The notes under the pieces were generated by a model. The model was given only the letters and a program-made list of their open reading frames with translations, was not told the DNA's origin and did no database searches. Source: Xanthobacteraceae bacterium (GTDB lineage Bacteria; Pseudomonadota; Alphaproteobacteria; Rhizobiales; Xanthobacteraceae). Taken from it: 46,200 nt of DNA. Shown here in pieces: positions 15,442 through 24,896 of this stretch. The DNA lies in the NCBI GenBank assembly GCA_029239875.1, contig JARBUD010000034.1, positions 37,266 through 83,465 of the forward strand, written 5' to 3'. How positions within the stretch are numbered: position 1 is the stretch's first letter; every line of letters starts with the position of its first letter. The position numbers and the translations under genes were made by a program.

Positions 15442-17452
15442 CGCGACCGCCCGTTCCGTCCCGCCTGGCCGGTCGATACGCTTCCGGCTCCTACTGATCG
15501 CGCTGCTACCGACCTTCGTCGTGCTGCCGCTGCTCCTCGCCGTCGCGATCATGCAGTGGAACCAGAAGTTCAACGACACGCTGAGCCTGAAGATCAACGG
15601 CGACCTCATCATCGCCCGCCAATACCTCGCCCGCGTGCTCGACAATACCGGCCGGCACATCGAGGCGCTCGGCCTCTCGGCGCGGTTCCGCGACGCGGTC
15701 AACTCCGACGACCCTACCACCCTGCCCAGGCTGCTGGAGCTGAGCCGGCAGGAGCTCGACCTCGATTTCCTCTACATTGCCGACGAGCGCGGGGACATCC
15801 TCTCCTCGGCGCCTGACTTCGCCGCGCCATCCATCCGCACTGAATGGCCCGTCATCGCCTCTGCCCGCATGGATGTGCCGTGGACGACCATCGACATCTT
15901 CTCCAACGAGGAACTCGCGGCGATCGCGCCCGAGCTCGCCGAACGGGCGCGGATCGAATTGGTGCCGACGCCGAACGCCGCGCCCACCGAGCGCAGCGAG
16001 GAGACGCGGGGCATGGTGGTCCATTCGGCCACGCCCGCCCGGCTGCGCGGCGGCCAGCCGGTGGTGCTGGTCGGCGGGCAGCTCCTCAACCAGAACCTCG
16101 ACTTCATCGACACCATCAACGACCTCGTCTACCGCACCGAGACCCTGCCGGACGGCAGCCAGGGCACGGCGACGCTGTTCCTCGACGACGTGCGGGTCAC
16201 CACCAATGTCCGCCTGTTCGAGGGACGCCGGGCGCTCGGCACGCGCGTTTCCAACGCCGTGCGCGGGGCCGCTCTCGACGAAGGCCGGGTGTGGCTGGAA
16301 AGCGCCTTCGTCGTCAACGACTGGTACATCTCCGCCTATGAGCCGATCACCGACAGCTACGGGCGGCGCGTGGGCATGCTCTATGTCGGCTTCCTCGAAG
16401 CCCCCTTCACCAGCGCCAAATACGCGACCGTGCTGATCATCCTCGCCGCCTTCGTCGCGGTGGCGATGGCGAGCGCGCCGATCTTCCTGCGCTGGGCCGG
16501 CGCCATCTTTCGGCCGCTGGAACGAGTGACGGCGACGATCTCCAGGGTGGAGAGCGGCGATCTCGGGGCCCGCACCGACCTGCCCCAGGCCCGCGACGAG
16601 ATCGGCCGGGTCGCCAACCACCTCGACGGGTTGCTCGGCCAGATCCAGGAACGCGACCGCCAGCTGCGCGAATGGAACGACGAACTGAACCGGCGGGTGG
16701 ACGAGCGCACGCACGAGCTCCAGCTCGCCAACCGCCAGCTGGAGGCGACGACCAAGCAGCTCATCGTCTCCGAGAAGCTCGCCGCGATCGGCGAGATCAC
16801 CGCCGGCGTGGCGCACGAGATCAATAATCCCGTGGCCGTCATGCAGGGCAATCTCGACGTCATCCGCAGCGTCGTCGGCCGGCGTGCCATACTCGCGCGG
16901 ACCGAGTTCCGGCTGCTCGACGAGCAGATCCACCGCATCAGCCAGATCGTCGCCAAGCTGCTGCAGTTCGCCAAGCCGGAGGAGTTCGCCGGCTATGTCG
17001 AGCGGCACGCGCCGGACGACGTCGTCGCCGATTCGCTGCTGCTGGTCCGGCACCTGCTCAACAAGGCCGCCATCGAGGTCGTCACCGACAAGGGCACGAC
17101 ACGGCTGGTGCTGATGAACCGCACCGAGTTGCAGCAGGTCATCGTCAATCTCGTGGTCAACGCCATCCACGCCATGCCGGAGGGCGGGCGCCTCACCCTG
17201 CGCACGCGCGACGTCGACCTCGACGACCAGCGCGGCCTCACCATCGACATCGCCGACACCGGCGTCGGCATGGCGGCGGAGGTGATGGAGCGGATATTCG
17301 ACCCCTTCTTCACCACCAAGCGCCAGGAAGGGACCGGGCTCGGCCTGTCGATCAGCCGTACGCTGATCGAGCGCCAGGGCGGGCGCATATCGGTCGAGAG
17401 CGAGCCCGGCCGCGGCACCACCTTCACGATCTGGTTGCCCGAGGCGAGCTGA
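15434..17452 (+). CDS. Membrane sensor histidine kinase
   Basis: A 672-residue kinase partner of the preceding regulator. Order: TM1 (about 17-42), a large periplasmic sensing region of cache type (about 43-325), TM2 (about 332-355), HAMP, a coiled coil, dimerisation/phosphoacceptor His461 in 'GVAHEINNP', N-box 'NLVVNAIHAM', G1 'DTGVGM', F-box 'FDPFFTTK' and G2 'GTGLGLSIS'. The DctB/NtrB-like catalytic core and the cache-like sensor fit detection of a small organic acid or aromatic outside the cell. The signal is unknown; the adjacent ligase/importer operon suggests it is the imported substrate. Confidence 0.9.
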   Translation: MSDATARSVPPGRSIRFRLLLIALLPTFVVLPLLLAVAIMQWNQKFNDTLSLKINGDLIIARQYLARVLDNTGRHIEALGLSARFRDAVNSDDPTTLPRLLELSRQELDLDFLYIADERGDILSSAPDFAAPSIRTEWPVIASARMDVPWTTIDIFSNEELAAIAPELAERARIELVPTPNAAPTERSEETRGMVVHSATPARLRGGQPVVLVGGQLLNQNLDFIDTINDLVYRTETLPDGSQGTATLFLDDVRVTTNVRLFEGRRALGTRVSNAVRGAALDEGRVWLESAFVVNDWYISAYEPITDSYGRRVGMLYVGFLEAPFTSAKYATVLIILAAFVAVAMASAPIFLRWAGAIFRPLERVTATISRVESGDLGARTDLPQARDEIGRVANHLDGLLGQIQERDRQLREWNDELNRRVDERTHELQLANRQLEATTKQLIVSEKLAAIGEITAGVAHEINNPVAVMQGNLDVIRSVVGRRAILARTEFRLLDEQIHRISQIVAKLLQFAKPEEFAGYVERHAPDDVVADSLLLVRHLLNKAAIEVVTDKGTTRLVLMNRTELQQVIVNLVVNAIHAMPEGGRLTLRTRDVDLDDQRGLTIDIADTGVGMAAEVMERIFDPFFTTKRQEGTGLGLSISRTLIERQGGRISVESEPGRGTTFTIWLPEAS

Positions 17453-17482
17453 GGCCGGCTGAGGTCGGCAACAGCCTTCCGG

Positions 17483-17516
17483 GACAATTTGTCTCAATTT
17501 GTTTGGACATTCTGTC
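17483..17516. promoter_or_regulatory. Paired GACA-N3-TGTC activator sites
   Basis: GACAATTTGTC (17483-17493) and GACATTCTGTC (17506-17516) are two palindromes of the form GACA-N3-TGTC with centres 23 bp apart, about two helical turns. They sit about 55-90 bases upstream of the -24 element of the sigma-54 promoter, which is the usual place for enhancer-binding protein sites. The regulator encoded at 14041 is the likely binder. Confidence 0.72.
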
Positions 17517-17570
17517 CTTTACCGATTTTTCGCGGCGCGGGAAGTCGTTGATTTTCCTATATCGGGGTAG

Positions 17571-17585
17571 TGGCACGCTTGTTGC
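17571..17585 (+). promoter_or_regulatory. Sigma-54 (-24/-12) promoter
   Basis: TGGCACGCTTGTTGC matches the sigma-54 consensus TGGCAC-N5-TTGC, with GG and GC dinucleotides correctly ten bases apart. Transcription should begin near 17597, about 35 bases before the ligase start codon. A sigma-54 activator gene lies directly upstream. Confidence 0.9.
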
Positions 17586-17631
17586 GGTTCATTGACGCAG
17601 GGCCTCTGTAGAAGGCCTTGGGGAAACGTCG

Positions 17632-19578
17632 ATGAACCTACAAGAACAACCGGCCGGGGGCTGGCCTTACGCTCCCGGTGGTGGTGATGGCGCCACCTTC
17701 CAGAAGCTGCTGCTCGACCACGCCCTGCTGCGCGGGGCGCGACCGGCGTTCCGGGAGAAGAAGCGCGGCATCTGGCACACGACGAGCTGGAGCGACCTCG
17801 CCGACGAAGCTTCGGCCCTCGCCGCCGGCCTCGCCGCGCGCGGGCTGAAGCGCGGCGCTTCCATCGCTTTCGTCGCCGACAACCGACCGCGGCTCTACGC
17901 CACGATGAGCGCTGCCCATATGCTCGGGGCGGTCGCCGTGCCGCTGCACCAGGACGCGGCCCCGGAGGAACTGGCGGCGGCGATCCGCCGGGTCGGCGTG
18001 ACCCACGTCTTCGCCGAGGACCAGGAGCAGGTCGACAAGCTGCTGCAGGTCCTGCCCGGCTGCCCGGCGCTCACCACCATCGTCTATGACGACGACCGCG
18101 GCATGCGCCATTATCGCCAGCCGGAGCTGGTGAGTTACGACACGCTGCTGCGCCAGGGCCGCGAGCTCGCCGCCGGCCGGCGCGAGATCCTGCTGGCCGA
18201 GGCCGCGCAGGGCCAGCCCGACGATCCGGCCTTCCTGTTCTTCACCTCGGGCACGACCGGCCCGGCCAAGGGCGTGGTGCTCACCCATGCCGCGCTGATC
18301 AAGCGCGCCCGCGCTGCCGCAACGGCAGAGGGGCTCGGCGAGGCCGACGTGACCATGGCCTATCTGCCGCCCGGCTGGATCGGCCAGAACCTCTTCAGCT
18401 ACGTCCAGCCCATGGTGGTGGGCTACTGCGTCTGCTGCCCCGAATCCTCCGAGACCATGCTCGCCGACATGCGCGAGATCGGCCCAACCTATCTGCTCGC
18501 CCCGCCGCGCGTGCTGGAGGCGCTGCTCACCCAGGTCACGCTGCGGATCGAGGATGCGGGCGCCTTCAACCGCAGCCTCTATCGTCTGTGCATGGGTGCA
18601 GGGCGCCGTGCCCGCGCGTCGGGCGCCGGATCCGCCGGCGATCGCGTGCTGACGCTTTTCGGCGAGCCGCTGATCTACGGCCCGCTGCGCGACGTGCTCG
18701 GCATGAGCCGTATCCGCGTCGCCTATGCGGCCGGCGATGCCGCCGATCCCGACCTCGTCGGCTTCTTCCGCGCGCTGGGGGTGAACCTCAAGCCGCTCTA
18801 CGGTTCGACCGAGACCGGCTTCTTCGTCGCCACGCAGCGCGAGGGCGACTTCCGGCATGGCACGGTCGGCCGGGCCGTCGAGGGCGTGGAGATCGCGCTG
18901 TCGCCCGAGCGCGAGGTGCTGGTGCGCTCCGCCGGCCTGTTCCGCGAATATCACGACGACGCCGAGGCGACCGAGCGGAGCCGTGCCGGCGACGGCTGGG
19001 TGCGCACCGGCGACGCCGGCCACCTCGACGAGGACGGACATCTGCGGATCGTCGACCGCCTGGAGCATGTCGGCGCCCTGGCGGACGGCACGCCGTTTGC
19101 GCCCCGCCTCATCGAGAACAAGCTGCGTGTCTCGCCCTATATCCGCGAGGCTGCGGTGTTCGGCGACGGGCGGGAGGCGACCTGTGCCCTCATCGACATC
19201 GATCCCGTCGCCGTGGGCCGCTGGGCCGACAAGCGCAGCGTCACCTATACCGGCCATGCCGACCTCGCCTCGCGCGACGAGGTCTATGGGCTCGTCGCCG
19301 ACTGCATCGCCCAGGTCAATGCCGGCCTCGCCGCCGACCCGCTGCTCGCGGGGGCGCAGGTCCGCCGCTTCATCGTGCTGCCGGCCGAGCTCAGCGCCGA
19401 TGAAGGGCTGCTCACCCGCACCGGCAAGCTGAAACGCAGCGCCGCTGCCCAGCGTTTCGCGCCCGCCGTGCAGGCGCTTTACGCCGGCGAGGGCCAGACG
19501 CCGGACGGGCTGAAGATCCGCGACGCCAAGACATTCGCCCCGACAGTGGCCCCCCGGCGGGCCGGGAGGTCTGCGTGA
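17632..19578 (+). CDS. AMP-dependent acyl/aryl-CoA synthetase-like ligase
   Basis: A 648-residue adenylate-forming enzyme of the long-chain acyl-CoA synthetase class. It activates a carboxylic acid with ATP and joins it to CoA. The P-loop 'FFTSGTTGPAKG' begins near residue 204; 'LYGSTETG' and the hinge region 'GWVRTGDAGHLDEDG' are present; the C-terminal catalytic Lys is near 599 in 'RTGKLKR'. All core motifs are intact, so it is probably active. Coupling to a LIV-type importer under sigma-54 suggests that the imported acid is trapped as its CoA ester. The substrate (fatty, aromatic or branched acid) is unknown. The last four bases overlap the next gene. Confidence 0.88.
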   Translation: MNLQEQPAGGWPYAPGGGDGATFQKLLLDHALLRGARPAFREKKRGIWHTTSWSDLADEASALAAGLAARGLKRGASIAFVADNRPRLYATMSAAHMLGAVAVPLHQDAAPEELAAAIRRVGVTHVFAEDQEQVDKLLQVLPGCPALTTIVYDDDRGMRHYRQPELVSYDTLLRQGRELAAGRREILLAEAAQGQPDDPAFLFFTSGTTGPAKGVVLTHAALIKRARAAATAEGLGEADVTMAYLPPGWIGQNLFSYVQPMVVGYCVCCPESSETMLADMREIGPTYLLAPPRVLEALLTQVTLRIEDAGAFNRSLYRLCMGAGRRARASGAGSAGDRVLTLFGEPLIYGPLRDVLGMSRIRVAYAAGDAADPDLVGFFRALGVNLKPLYGSTETGFFVATQREGDFRHGTVGRAVEGVEIALSPEREVLVRSAGLFREYHDDAEATERSRAGDGWVRTGDAGHLDEDGHLRIVDRLEHVGALADGTPFAPRLIENKLRVSPYIREAAVFGDGREATCALIDIDPVAVGRWADKRSVTYTGHADLASRDEVYGLVADCIAQVNAGLAADPLLAGAQVRRFIVLPAELSADEGLLTRTGKLKRSAAAQRFAPAVQALYAGEGQTPDGLKIRDAKTFAPTVAPRRAGRSA

Positions 19579-20390
19579 ACATGACGATGCCGATCCAGAC
19601 GCCGCAGCGTGCCTTCGCCGTCGGCGCGCCGATCCTTGAGCTCGATTCCATCTCGCTGCGCTTCGGCGGGGTCAAGGCGCTCACCAACATCAGCTTCAAC
19701 GTGCTGGAGCACGAGATCCGCGCCATCATCGGCCCCAACGGCGCCGGCAAGAGCTCGATGCTCAACGTCATCAACGGCGTCTACGTGCCGCAGGAAGGCA
19801 GCATCCGCTTCCAGGGCGAGAGGCTCGCCGCGATGACCCCGACCCGCGCGGCCCGCATGGGCATCGCCCGCACCTTCCAGAACATCGCGCTGTTCCGCGG
19901 CATGAGCGTGCTCGACAACATCATGGCCGGCCGCACGCTGCACATGCACGCCAACTTCCTCGAGGTCGCCTTCCGCCTGCCGCGCGCCCGGCGCGAGGAG
20001 ACGGAGGCGCGTGAGAAGGCCGAGGAGATCATCGAGTTCCTCGAAATCGAGCACATCCGCAAGACGCCGGTGGCGCGTCTGCCCTACGGCCTGAAGAAGC
20101 GCGTCGAGCTCGGCCGGGCGCTCGCCGCCGAGCCGCGCATCCTGCTGCTCGACGAGCCGATGGCCGGGATGAACGTCGAGGAGAAGCAGGACATGTGCCG
20201 CTTCATCATCGACGTGAACGACCATTACGGCACCACCATCGTGCTGATCGAGCACGACATGGGCGTGGTGATGGACCTCTCCGACCGGGTCGTCGTGCTC
20301 GATTACGGCAAGAAGATCGGCGACGGCACGCCCGCCGAGGTGCGCGCGAACCAGGACGTCATCAACGCCTATCTCGGCGTCGCTCACTAA
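19575..20390 (+). CDS. LIV-type ABC transporter ATPase (LivG-like)
   Basis: A 271-residue ATPase of the branched-chain amino acid (HAAT) family. Walker A GPNGAGKSS, Q-loop 'ARTFQNIALF', a family-variant signature 'LPYGLKKRVELG' in place of LSGGQ, Walker B 'RILLLDEPMAGMN' and 'LIEHDMGVVM' switch are seen. Missing LSGGQ is typical of this ligase-associated subgroup, as the paralog at 38412 has 'LAYGIQKRVELG'. The GTG start overlaps the ligase stop as GTGA; an ATG at 19581 is an alternative. Confidence 0.88.
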   Translation: MNMTMPIQTPQRAFAVGAPILELDSISLRFGGVKALTNISFNVLEHEIRAIIGPNGAGKSSMLNVINGVYVPQEGSIRFQGERLAAMTPTRAARMGIARTFQNIALFRGMSVLDNIMAGRTLHMHANFLEVAFRLPRARREETEAREKAEEIIEFLEIEHIRKTPVARLPYGLKKRVELGRALAAEPRILLLDEPMAGMNVEEKQDMCRFIIDVNDHYGTTIVLIEHDMGVVMDLSDRVVVLDYGKKIGDGTPAEVRANQDVINAYLGVAH

Positions 20391-20401
20391 AGGACCGCAC
20401 G

Positions 20402-21304
20402 ATGGAAGACTTCCGCTTCTTCATCGAGGTGCTGGTGGGCGGCCTGCTCTCCGGCCTGATGTACTCGCTCGTCGCCCTCGGCTTCGTGCTGATCTACAAG
20501 GCCTCGGGCGTGTTCAACTTCGCCCAGGGCTCGATGGTGTTCCTCGCCGTCCTGTCCTTCGTCGGCTTCATGGAGCTCGGCCTGCCGTTCTGGGCGGCGC
20601 TGCCGGTCACCATCGGCATGATGGTGCTGGTCGGCATGGCGACCGAGCGCCTCGTGCTGCGCCCGCTGGTCGGCCAGTCCGACACCACGCTGCTGATGGC
20701 GACCATCGGCCTCGCCTTCATCATCGAAGGCGTGGCGCAGATTGCCTGGGGCGTCGACGTGCGCCGCCTCGACCTCGGCATCCATGACGAGCCGATCATG
20801 TGGCTCGCCGACAATTTCGAGATACTGATCAGCCAGCTCGACATCGCCGCCGGCATCGTCGCCGGGCTGATGGTGGTGGCGCTGGCGCTCCTGTTCTCGC
20901 GCACCAAGGTCGGGCGCGGCCTGCGCGCCGTGGCGGACGACCCGGCCGCAGCGCTCTCCATCGGCATTCCGCTCTCTCATATCTGGATGCTGGTCTGGGC
21001 CACTGCTGGCGTGGTGGCGCTGGTCGCCGGCATGCTGTGGGGCGCGCGCTCGGGCGTGCAGTTCGCCCTCGTGCTGGTCGCGCTGAAAGCCCTGCCGGTG
21101 CTGATCATCGGCGGCTTCACCTCGGTGCCCGGCGTCATCGTCGCCGGCCTCATCGTCGGCGCCACCGAGAAGGTCGCCGAGGTCTATATCGGCCCTTATT
21201 TCGGCGGCGGCATCGAAGGCTGGGCGCCTTACATGCTCGCCGTCCTGTTCCTGCTGGTCCGGCCCGAGGGCCTGTTCGGCGAGAAGATCATCCGGCGCGT
21301 CTGA
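20402..21304 (+). CDS. LIV-type ABC transporter permease (LivH-like)
   Basis: A 300-residue polytopic inner-membrane permease. The N-terminal 'GLMYSLVALGFVLIYKASG' and 'FNFAQGSMVF' segments are hallmarks of LivH. The cytoplasmic loop 'GRGLRAVADDPAAALSIGI' (about 172-190) is the ATPase contact. It works with the LivM-like partner encoded next. It starts 11 bases after the ATPase stop. Confidence 0.9.
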   Translation: MEDFRFFIEVLVGGLLSGLMYSLVALGFVLIYKASGVFNFAQGSMVFLAVLSFVGFMELGLPFWAALPVTIGMMVLVGMATERLVLRPLVGQSDTTLLMATIGLAFIIEGVAQIAWGVDVRRLDLGIHDEPIMWLADNFEILISQLDIAAGIVAGLMVVALALLFSRTKVGRGLRAVADDPAAALSIGIPLSHIWMLVWATAGVVALVAGMLWGARSGVQFALVLVALKALPVLIIGGFTSVPGVIVAGLIVGATEKVAEVYIGPYFGGGIEGWAPYMLAVLFLLVRPEGLFGEKIIRRV

Positions 21305-21329
21305 CGTCAGGGATCAGCGGAGACCTTCC

Positions 21330-22394
21330 ATGTTCTACAGAGAAGCCGGCCAGTTCCACACCAGCTACGCGCAGGACACCCAGCTCTTCCCGCTGCGGCA
21401 GGACCGCGTCGGCATGGCGATCACCCTGCTCGCCGCCTTCGCCCTCCCGGCGGTCGCCAACGACTACTGGCTGAGCGCCATCCTCATCCCCTGGCTGATC
21501 CTGGCGCTGGTCGCTCTGGGGCAGAACATCCTCATGGGCTATGCCGGCCAGCTCTCGCTCGGCTCGGCGGGCTTCATGGCGGTGGGCGCCTTCGCCTGCT
21601 ACAACTTCATCCTGCGCATCGACGGCATTCCCTTCGTGCTCGCCGTCCTTCTGTCGGGCGTGTGCGCGGCGATAATCGGCATCGTCTTCGGACTGCCGAG
21701 CCTGCGCATCCGTGGGCTCTACCTGGCGGTCGCCACCCTCGCCTCGCAGTTCTTCATCGTCTGGGCGCTCGACAAGTTCGGCTGGTTCAAGAACTACGAC
21801 ACGTCCGGCGTCATCACCACGCAGCCCATCATCATCTTCGGCCACAACTTCGCGACGCCGGCGGAGAAATACTGGGTCGTTCTGGTCATCGTCGCAGTCT
21901 TGACGCTGCTCGCCAAGAACCTGGCGCGGGGCAGCGTCGGGCGCGCCTGGATGGCGGTGCGCGACATGGACGTCGCCGCCGAGGTGATGGGCCTCTCGCT
22001 CCTGCGCACCAAATTGCAGGCCTTCGCCATCTCGTCCTTCTATTGCGGGGTCGGCGGAGCGCTGTTCGCCTTCGCCTATCTGCAGACGGTCGAGCCCTCG
22101 GCCTTCACCATCGACCTGTCGTTCCGCATCCTGTTCATGGTGATCATCGGCGGGCTCGGCACCATCATGGGCTCGTTCCTCGGCGCGGCCTTCATCCTGC
22201 TGATCCCGGTGTTCCTGAACATCGTGTTCCACGCCGCCTTCGGCCACCACGTCGACAGCACGCTCACCTCGGCGCTGGAGCAGGTGATCTTCGGCGCCAC
22301 CATCATCGCCTTCCTGATCCTGGAGCCGCTGGGCCTCGCCCGGCTGTGGCAGCTGACCAAGGAGAGATTGCGCCTGTGGCCGTTCAGCCATTGA
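21330..22394 (+). CDS. LIV-type ABC transporter permease (LivM-like)
   Basis: A 354-residue polytopic permease of the LivM family, with the conserved 'LMGYAGQLSLGSAGFMAVGA' region near residues 70-89 and the coupling loop 'GRAWMAVRDMDVAAEVMG' near 206-223. The N-terminus has about 28 hydrophilic residues before the first membrane segment, as is common in ligase-linked LivM proteins. The ATG at 21330 follows GCGGAGA. It pairs with the LivH-like subunit. Confidence 0.9.
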   Translation: MFYREAGQFHTSYAQDTQLFPLRQDRVGMAITLLAAFALPAVANDYWLSAILIPWLILALVALGQNILMGYAGQLSLGSAGFMAVGAFACYNFILRIDGIPFVLAVLLSGVCAAIIGIVFGLPSLRIRGLYLAVATLASQFFIVWALDKFGWFKNYDTSGVITTQPIIIFGHNFATPAEKYWVVLVIVAVLTLLAKNLARGSVGRAWMAVRDMDVAAEVMGLSLLRTKLQAFAISSFYCGVGGALFAFAYLQTVEPSAFTIDLSFRILFMVIIGGLGTIMGSFLGAAFILLIPVFLNIVFHAAFGHHVDSTLTSALEQVIFGATIIAFLILEPLGLARLWQLTKERLRLWPFSH

Positions 22395-22455
22395 GGCCGG
22401 CCATCACGTCCAAGAAGGGCCGACAACGGCCCGATCAGAAAATGGGAGGAACAGC

Positions 22456-23796
22456 ATGCCTATCGACAAGATCGCCCGCCGAACCCTGGCCGGTCTCGCG
22501 GCACTCAGTGCCTGCGTCGCCATCTCCGCGATGCCGACCGCCGCCCTCGCCGACGAGCAGTATTTCGGCATTCCGAGCAACCGCGTCGGACCCTACGCCG
22601 CCATGGGCACCGGCTATTACGGCGGCATCATCGACTATCTGAACTACGTCAACCTCAAGGGTGGCGTGAACGGCGTGAAGCTGACCTGGACGGAGTGCGA
22701 GACCGAGTATAACGCCGCCCGCACCGTCGAATGCTACCAGCGCCTGCTGCACAATGGCGACAAGAAGCTGGTGGTGTTCGACACGCTGGGCACCCCCGGC
22801 GCCTATGCCGTCATCAACCGCATGGCGCCCGATCAGGTGGTGCTCGCGCAGTACGGCTACGGCCGCACGGACGCCGCCGACGGCGCGGTCTGGCCGTGGG
22901 TGTTCAACGCCGCCGGTCAATACTGGGCGCAGAGCACGGCGCATCTCAACTTCATCGCCCAGAAGGAAGGCGGCATCGAGAAGATGAAGGGCAAGACACT
23001 GGTGCACCTTCACATCGATACCGCCTATGGCCGCGAGCCCATTCCGGCCATGCGCGAGGTCGCCAAGCAATGGGGCTTCAAGCTGGTCGAGATCGCCGTG
23101 CCGCCGCCCGGTCTCGAGCAGCAGTCGCAATGGCTGCAGATCCGTCGCGAGAAGGCCGACTGGGTCACCTTCTGGGGGGCCGGGTCGGGCATGAACTCGA
23201 CCGCCATCACCACGGCTGCCCGCATCGGCTTCCCGCGCGACAAGATGCTCTACGTCACCTTCGGCGGCGCCGAGGAGGACATGATCCCGGCAGGTGACGC
23301 CGCGAAAGGCACCTTCGTCGCCGCCAACGCCGTGCCCGGCAAGTGGCCGCTCATCCAGGACATCGAGAAGGTCGTCTATGGCGGCGGCAACGGCAACCTG
23401 CAGAACCCGCAGCGCATCGGCACCGCCTACTACAACCGCGGCGTCGGCGCGGCGGTGATGTGGGTCGAGGCGCTGAAGAACGCGCAGAAGATCCACGGCA
23501 AGGTGGGCAAGGAAGTCCACGGCGCCGAGTTCCGCGACGGCTACGAGGCGCTCGACATCACGCCGGAGAAGCTGAAGGAGCTCGGCATCGACGGCATGCT
23601 GGCGCCGTTCAAGCTGTCCTGCGCCAAGCATGACGGTGCCGAGCATTGGCGGATGATGCAGTGGAACGGCAGCAAGTTCGACATCGTCTCGGACTGGGTC
23701 GGGCCGAACGATCCGAAGTTCATCCGCACGATGATCGAAGATTCAGCGGCCAAATACGCCGCCGAGAACAAGATCACGCCGCGCACCTGCCCCTGA
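22456..23796 (+). CDS. LIV-type ABC transporter substrate-binding protein
   Basis: A 446-residue periplasmic binding protein (type 1 fold). The signal peptide ends near 'AALADEQ', and the mature protein opens with 'RVGPYAAMGTGYYGGIIDY'. The length exceeds classical LivJ (about 370) and matches the longer aromatic/acyl-compound-associated subgroup. A GGGAGGA ribosome site precedes the ATG. It differs clearly from the two tandem paralogs at 41237 and 42675, which are closer to each other. The ligand is unknown, but is presumably the acid activated by the ligase at 17632. Confidence 0.88.
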   Translation: MPIDKIARRTLAGLAALSACVAISAMPTAALADEQYFGIPSNRVGPYAAMGTGYYGGIIDYLNYVNLKGGVNGVKLTWTECETEYNAARTVECYQRLLHNGDKKLVVFDTLGTPGAYAVINRMAPDQVVLAQYGYGRTDAADGAVWPWVFNAAGQYWAQSTAHLNFIAQKEGGIEKMKGKTLVHLHIDTAYGREPIPAMREVAKQWGFKLVEIAVPPPGLEQQSQWLQIRREKADWVTFWGAGSGMNSTAITTAARIGFPRDKMLYVTFGGAEEDMIPAGDAAKGTFVAANAVPGKWPLIQDIEKVVYGGGNGNLQNPQRIGTAYYNRGVGAAVMWVEALKNAQKIHGKVGKEVHGAEFRDGYEALDITPEKLKELGIDGMLAPFKLSCAKHDGAEHWRMMQWNGSKFDIVSDWVGPNDPKFIRTMIEDSAAKYAAENKITPRTCP

Positions 23797-23879
23797 CGGC
23801 AGCCGCCTGTCAGTTCCGCGACGTCCGGCGACGGGCCTCCTCCCGCCGCCGGCTACCCTCTCAGTGATGGAGCCTCGTC

Positions 23880-24728
23880 ATGAACACCGCCGCCGTGCTC
23901 GCCGAACCGGCCGCCTCCGTCGCCGCCGCCCAGCCCGTGCTGGCGGTCAGGAACATCGAGGTGATCTATGACAGCGTCATCCTCGTCCTGCGCGGGGTCT
24001 CGCTGGAGGTTCCCGAGGGCCGGATCGTCGCGCTGCTCGGCGGCAACGGGGCCGGCAAGAGCACCACGCTGAAATCCATCTCGACCCTGCTCGCCTCCGA
24101 GCGCGGCGAGGTGACGAAGGGCTCGATCGAGTTCCGCGGCAAACGCACCGACAAGCTCACCCCCGGCGACCTGGTCGGCATGGGCATGGTGCAGGTGATG
24201 GAGGGTCGGCACTGCTTCGGCCACCTCACCGTCGAGGAGAACCTGATTACCGGCGCCTATGCGCGGCCGATCAAGGGCGCGCAGCTACGCGCCGAGCTCG
24301 AGCGCATCTATCACTACTTCCCGCGCCTGAAGGTGCGGCGCGAGAGCCTCGCCGGCTACACCTCGGGCGGCGAGCAGCAGATGGTCGCCATCGGCCGCGC
24401 CATGATGGCCAAGCCAAACATGCTGTTGCTCGACGAGCCGTCCATGGGCCTCGCCCCGCAGATCGTCGCCGAGATCTTCGAGATCGTGCGCGAGCTGAAC
24501 CAGAAGGAGGGGGTCAGCATCCTCCTGGCCGAGCAGAACACCAGCGTGGCGCTGAAATACGCCGACTACGGCTACATACTGGAGAGCGGCCGCATCATGA
24601 TGGACGGTCCGGCCAAGGCGCTCGCCGAGAACAAGGACGTGAGGGAGTTCTATCTCGGCATGTCGGCGGAAGGCCGCAAGAGCTTCCGCGACATGAAATC
24701 CTATCGGCGCCGGAAGCGGTGGTTGTGA
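23880..24728 (+). CDS. LIV-type ABC transporter ATPase (LivF-like)
   Basis: A 282-residue second ATPase. Walker A GGNGAGKST, 'GMVQVMEGRHCFGHLTVEENL', signature TSGGEQQ, Walker B 'MLLLDEPSMGLAP' and 'LLAEQN' switch are all visible, matching LivF. The C-terminus is unusually basic ('SYRRRKRWL'). It is the last gene of the sigma-54 operon; 24729-24896 holds no gene that I recognise. Confidence 0.9.
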   Translation: MNTAAVLAEPAASVAAAQPVLAVRNIEVIYDSVILVLRGVSLEVPEGRIVALLGGNGAGKSTTLKSISTLLASERGEVTKGSIEFRGKRTDKLTPGDLVGMGMVQVMEGRHCFGHLTVEENLITGAYARPIKGAQLRAELERIYHYFPRLKVRRESLAGYTSGGEQQMVAIGRAMMAKPNMLLLDEPSMGLAPQIVAEIFEIVRELNQKEGVSILLAEQNTSVALKYADYGYILESGRIMMDGPAKALAENKDVREFYLGMSAEGRKSFRDMKSYRRRKRWL

Positions 24729-24896
24729 GCGTCGGACCGTCACGTGCGGACAGTGCGAGGATCGGACCGAAGCTGGTCCATAGCAGACTATAATACCGTC
24801 CACTTCCCCGAAAGCATGGGGCAACCTCTCGCCCTGCTGCAAGACGCGAGAAGACGATGTCCTCGCAGTGCCTGCGGTCTGGATGTGATGGCCCGC

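Noticed and set aside
15506..17497. A 663-codon open frame antisense to the sensor kinase
   Set aside because: Antisense shadow caused by high GC at third positions: the kinase on the other strand has every family motif, and this translation has none.
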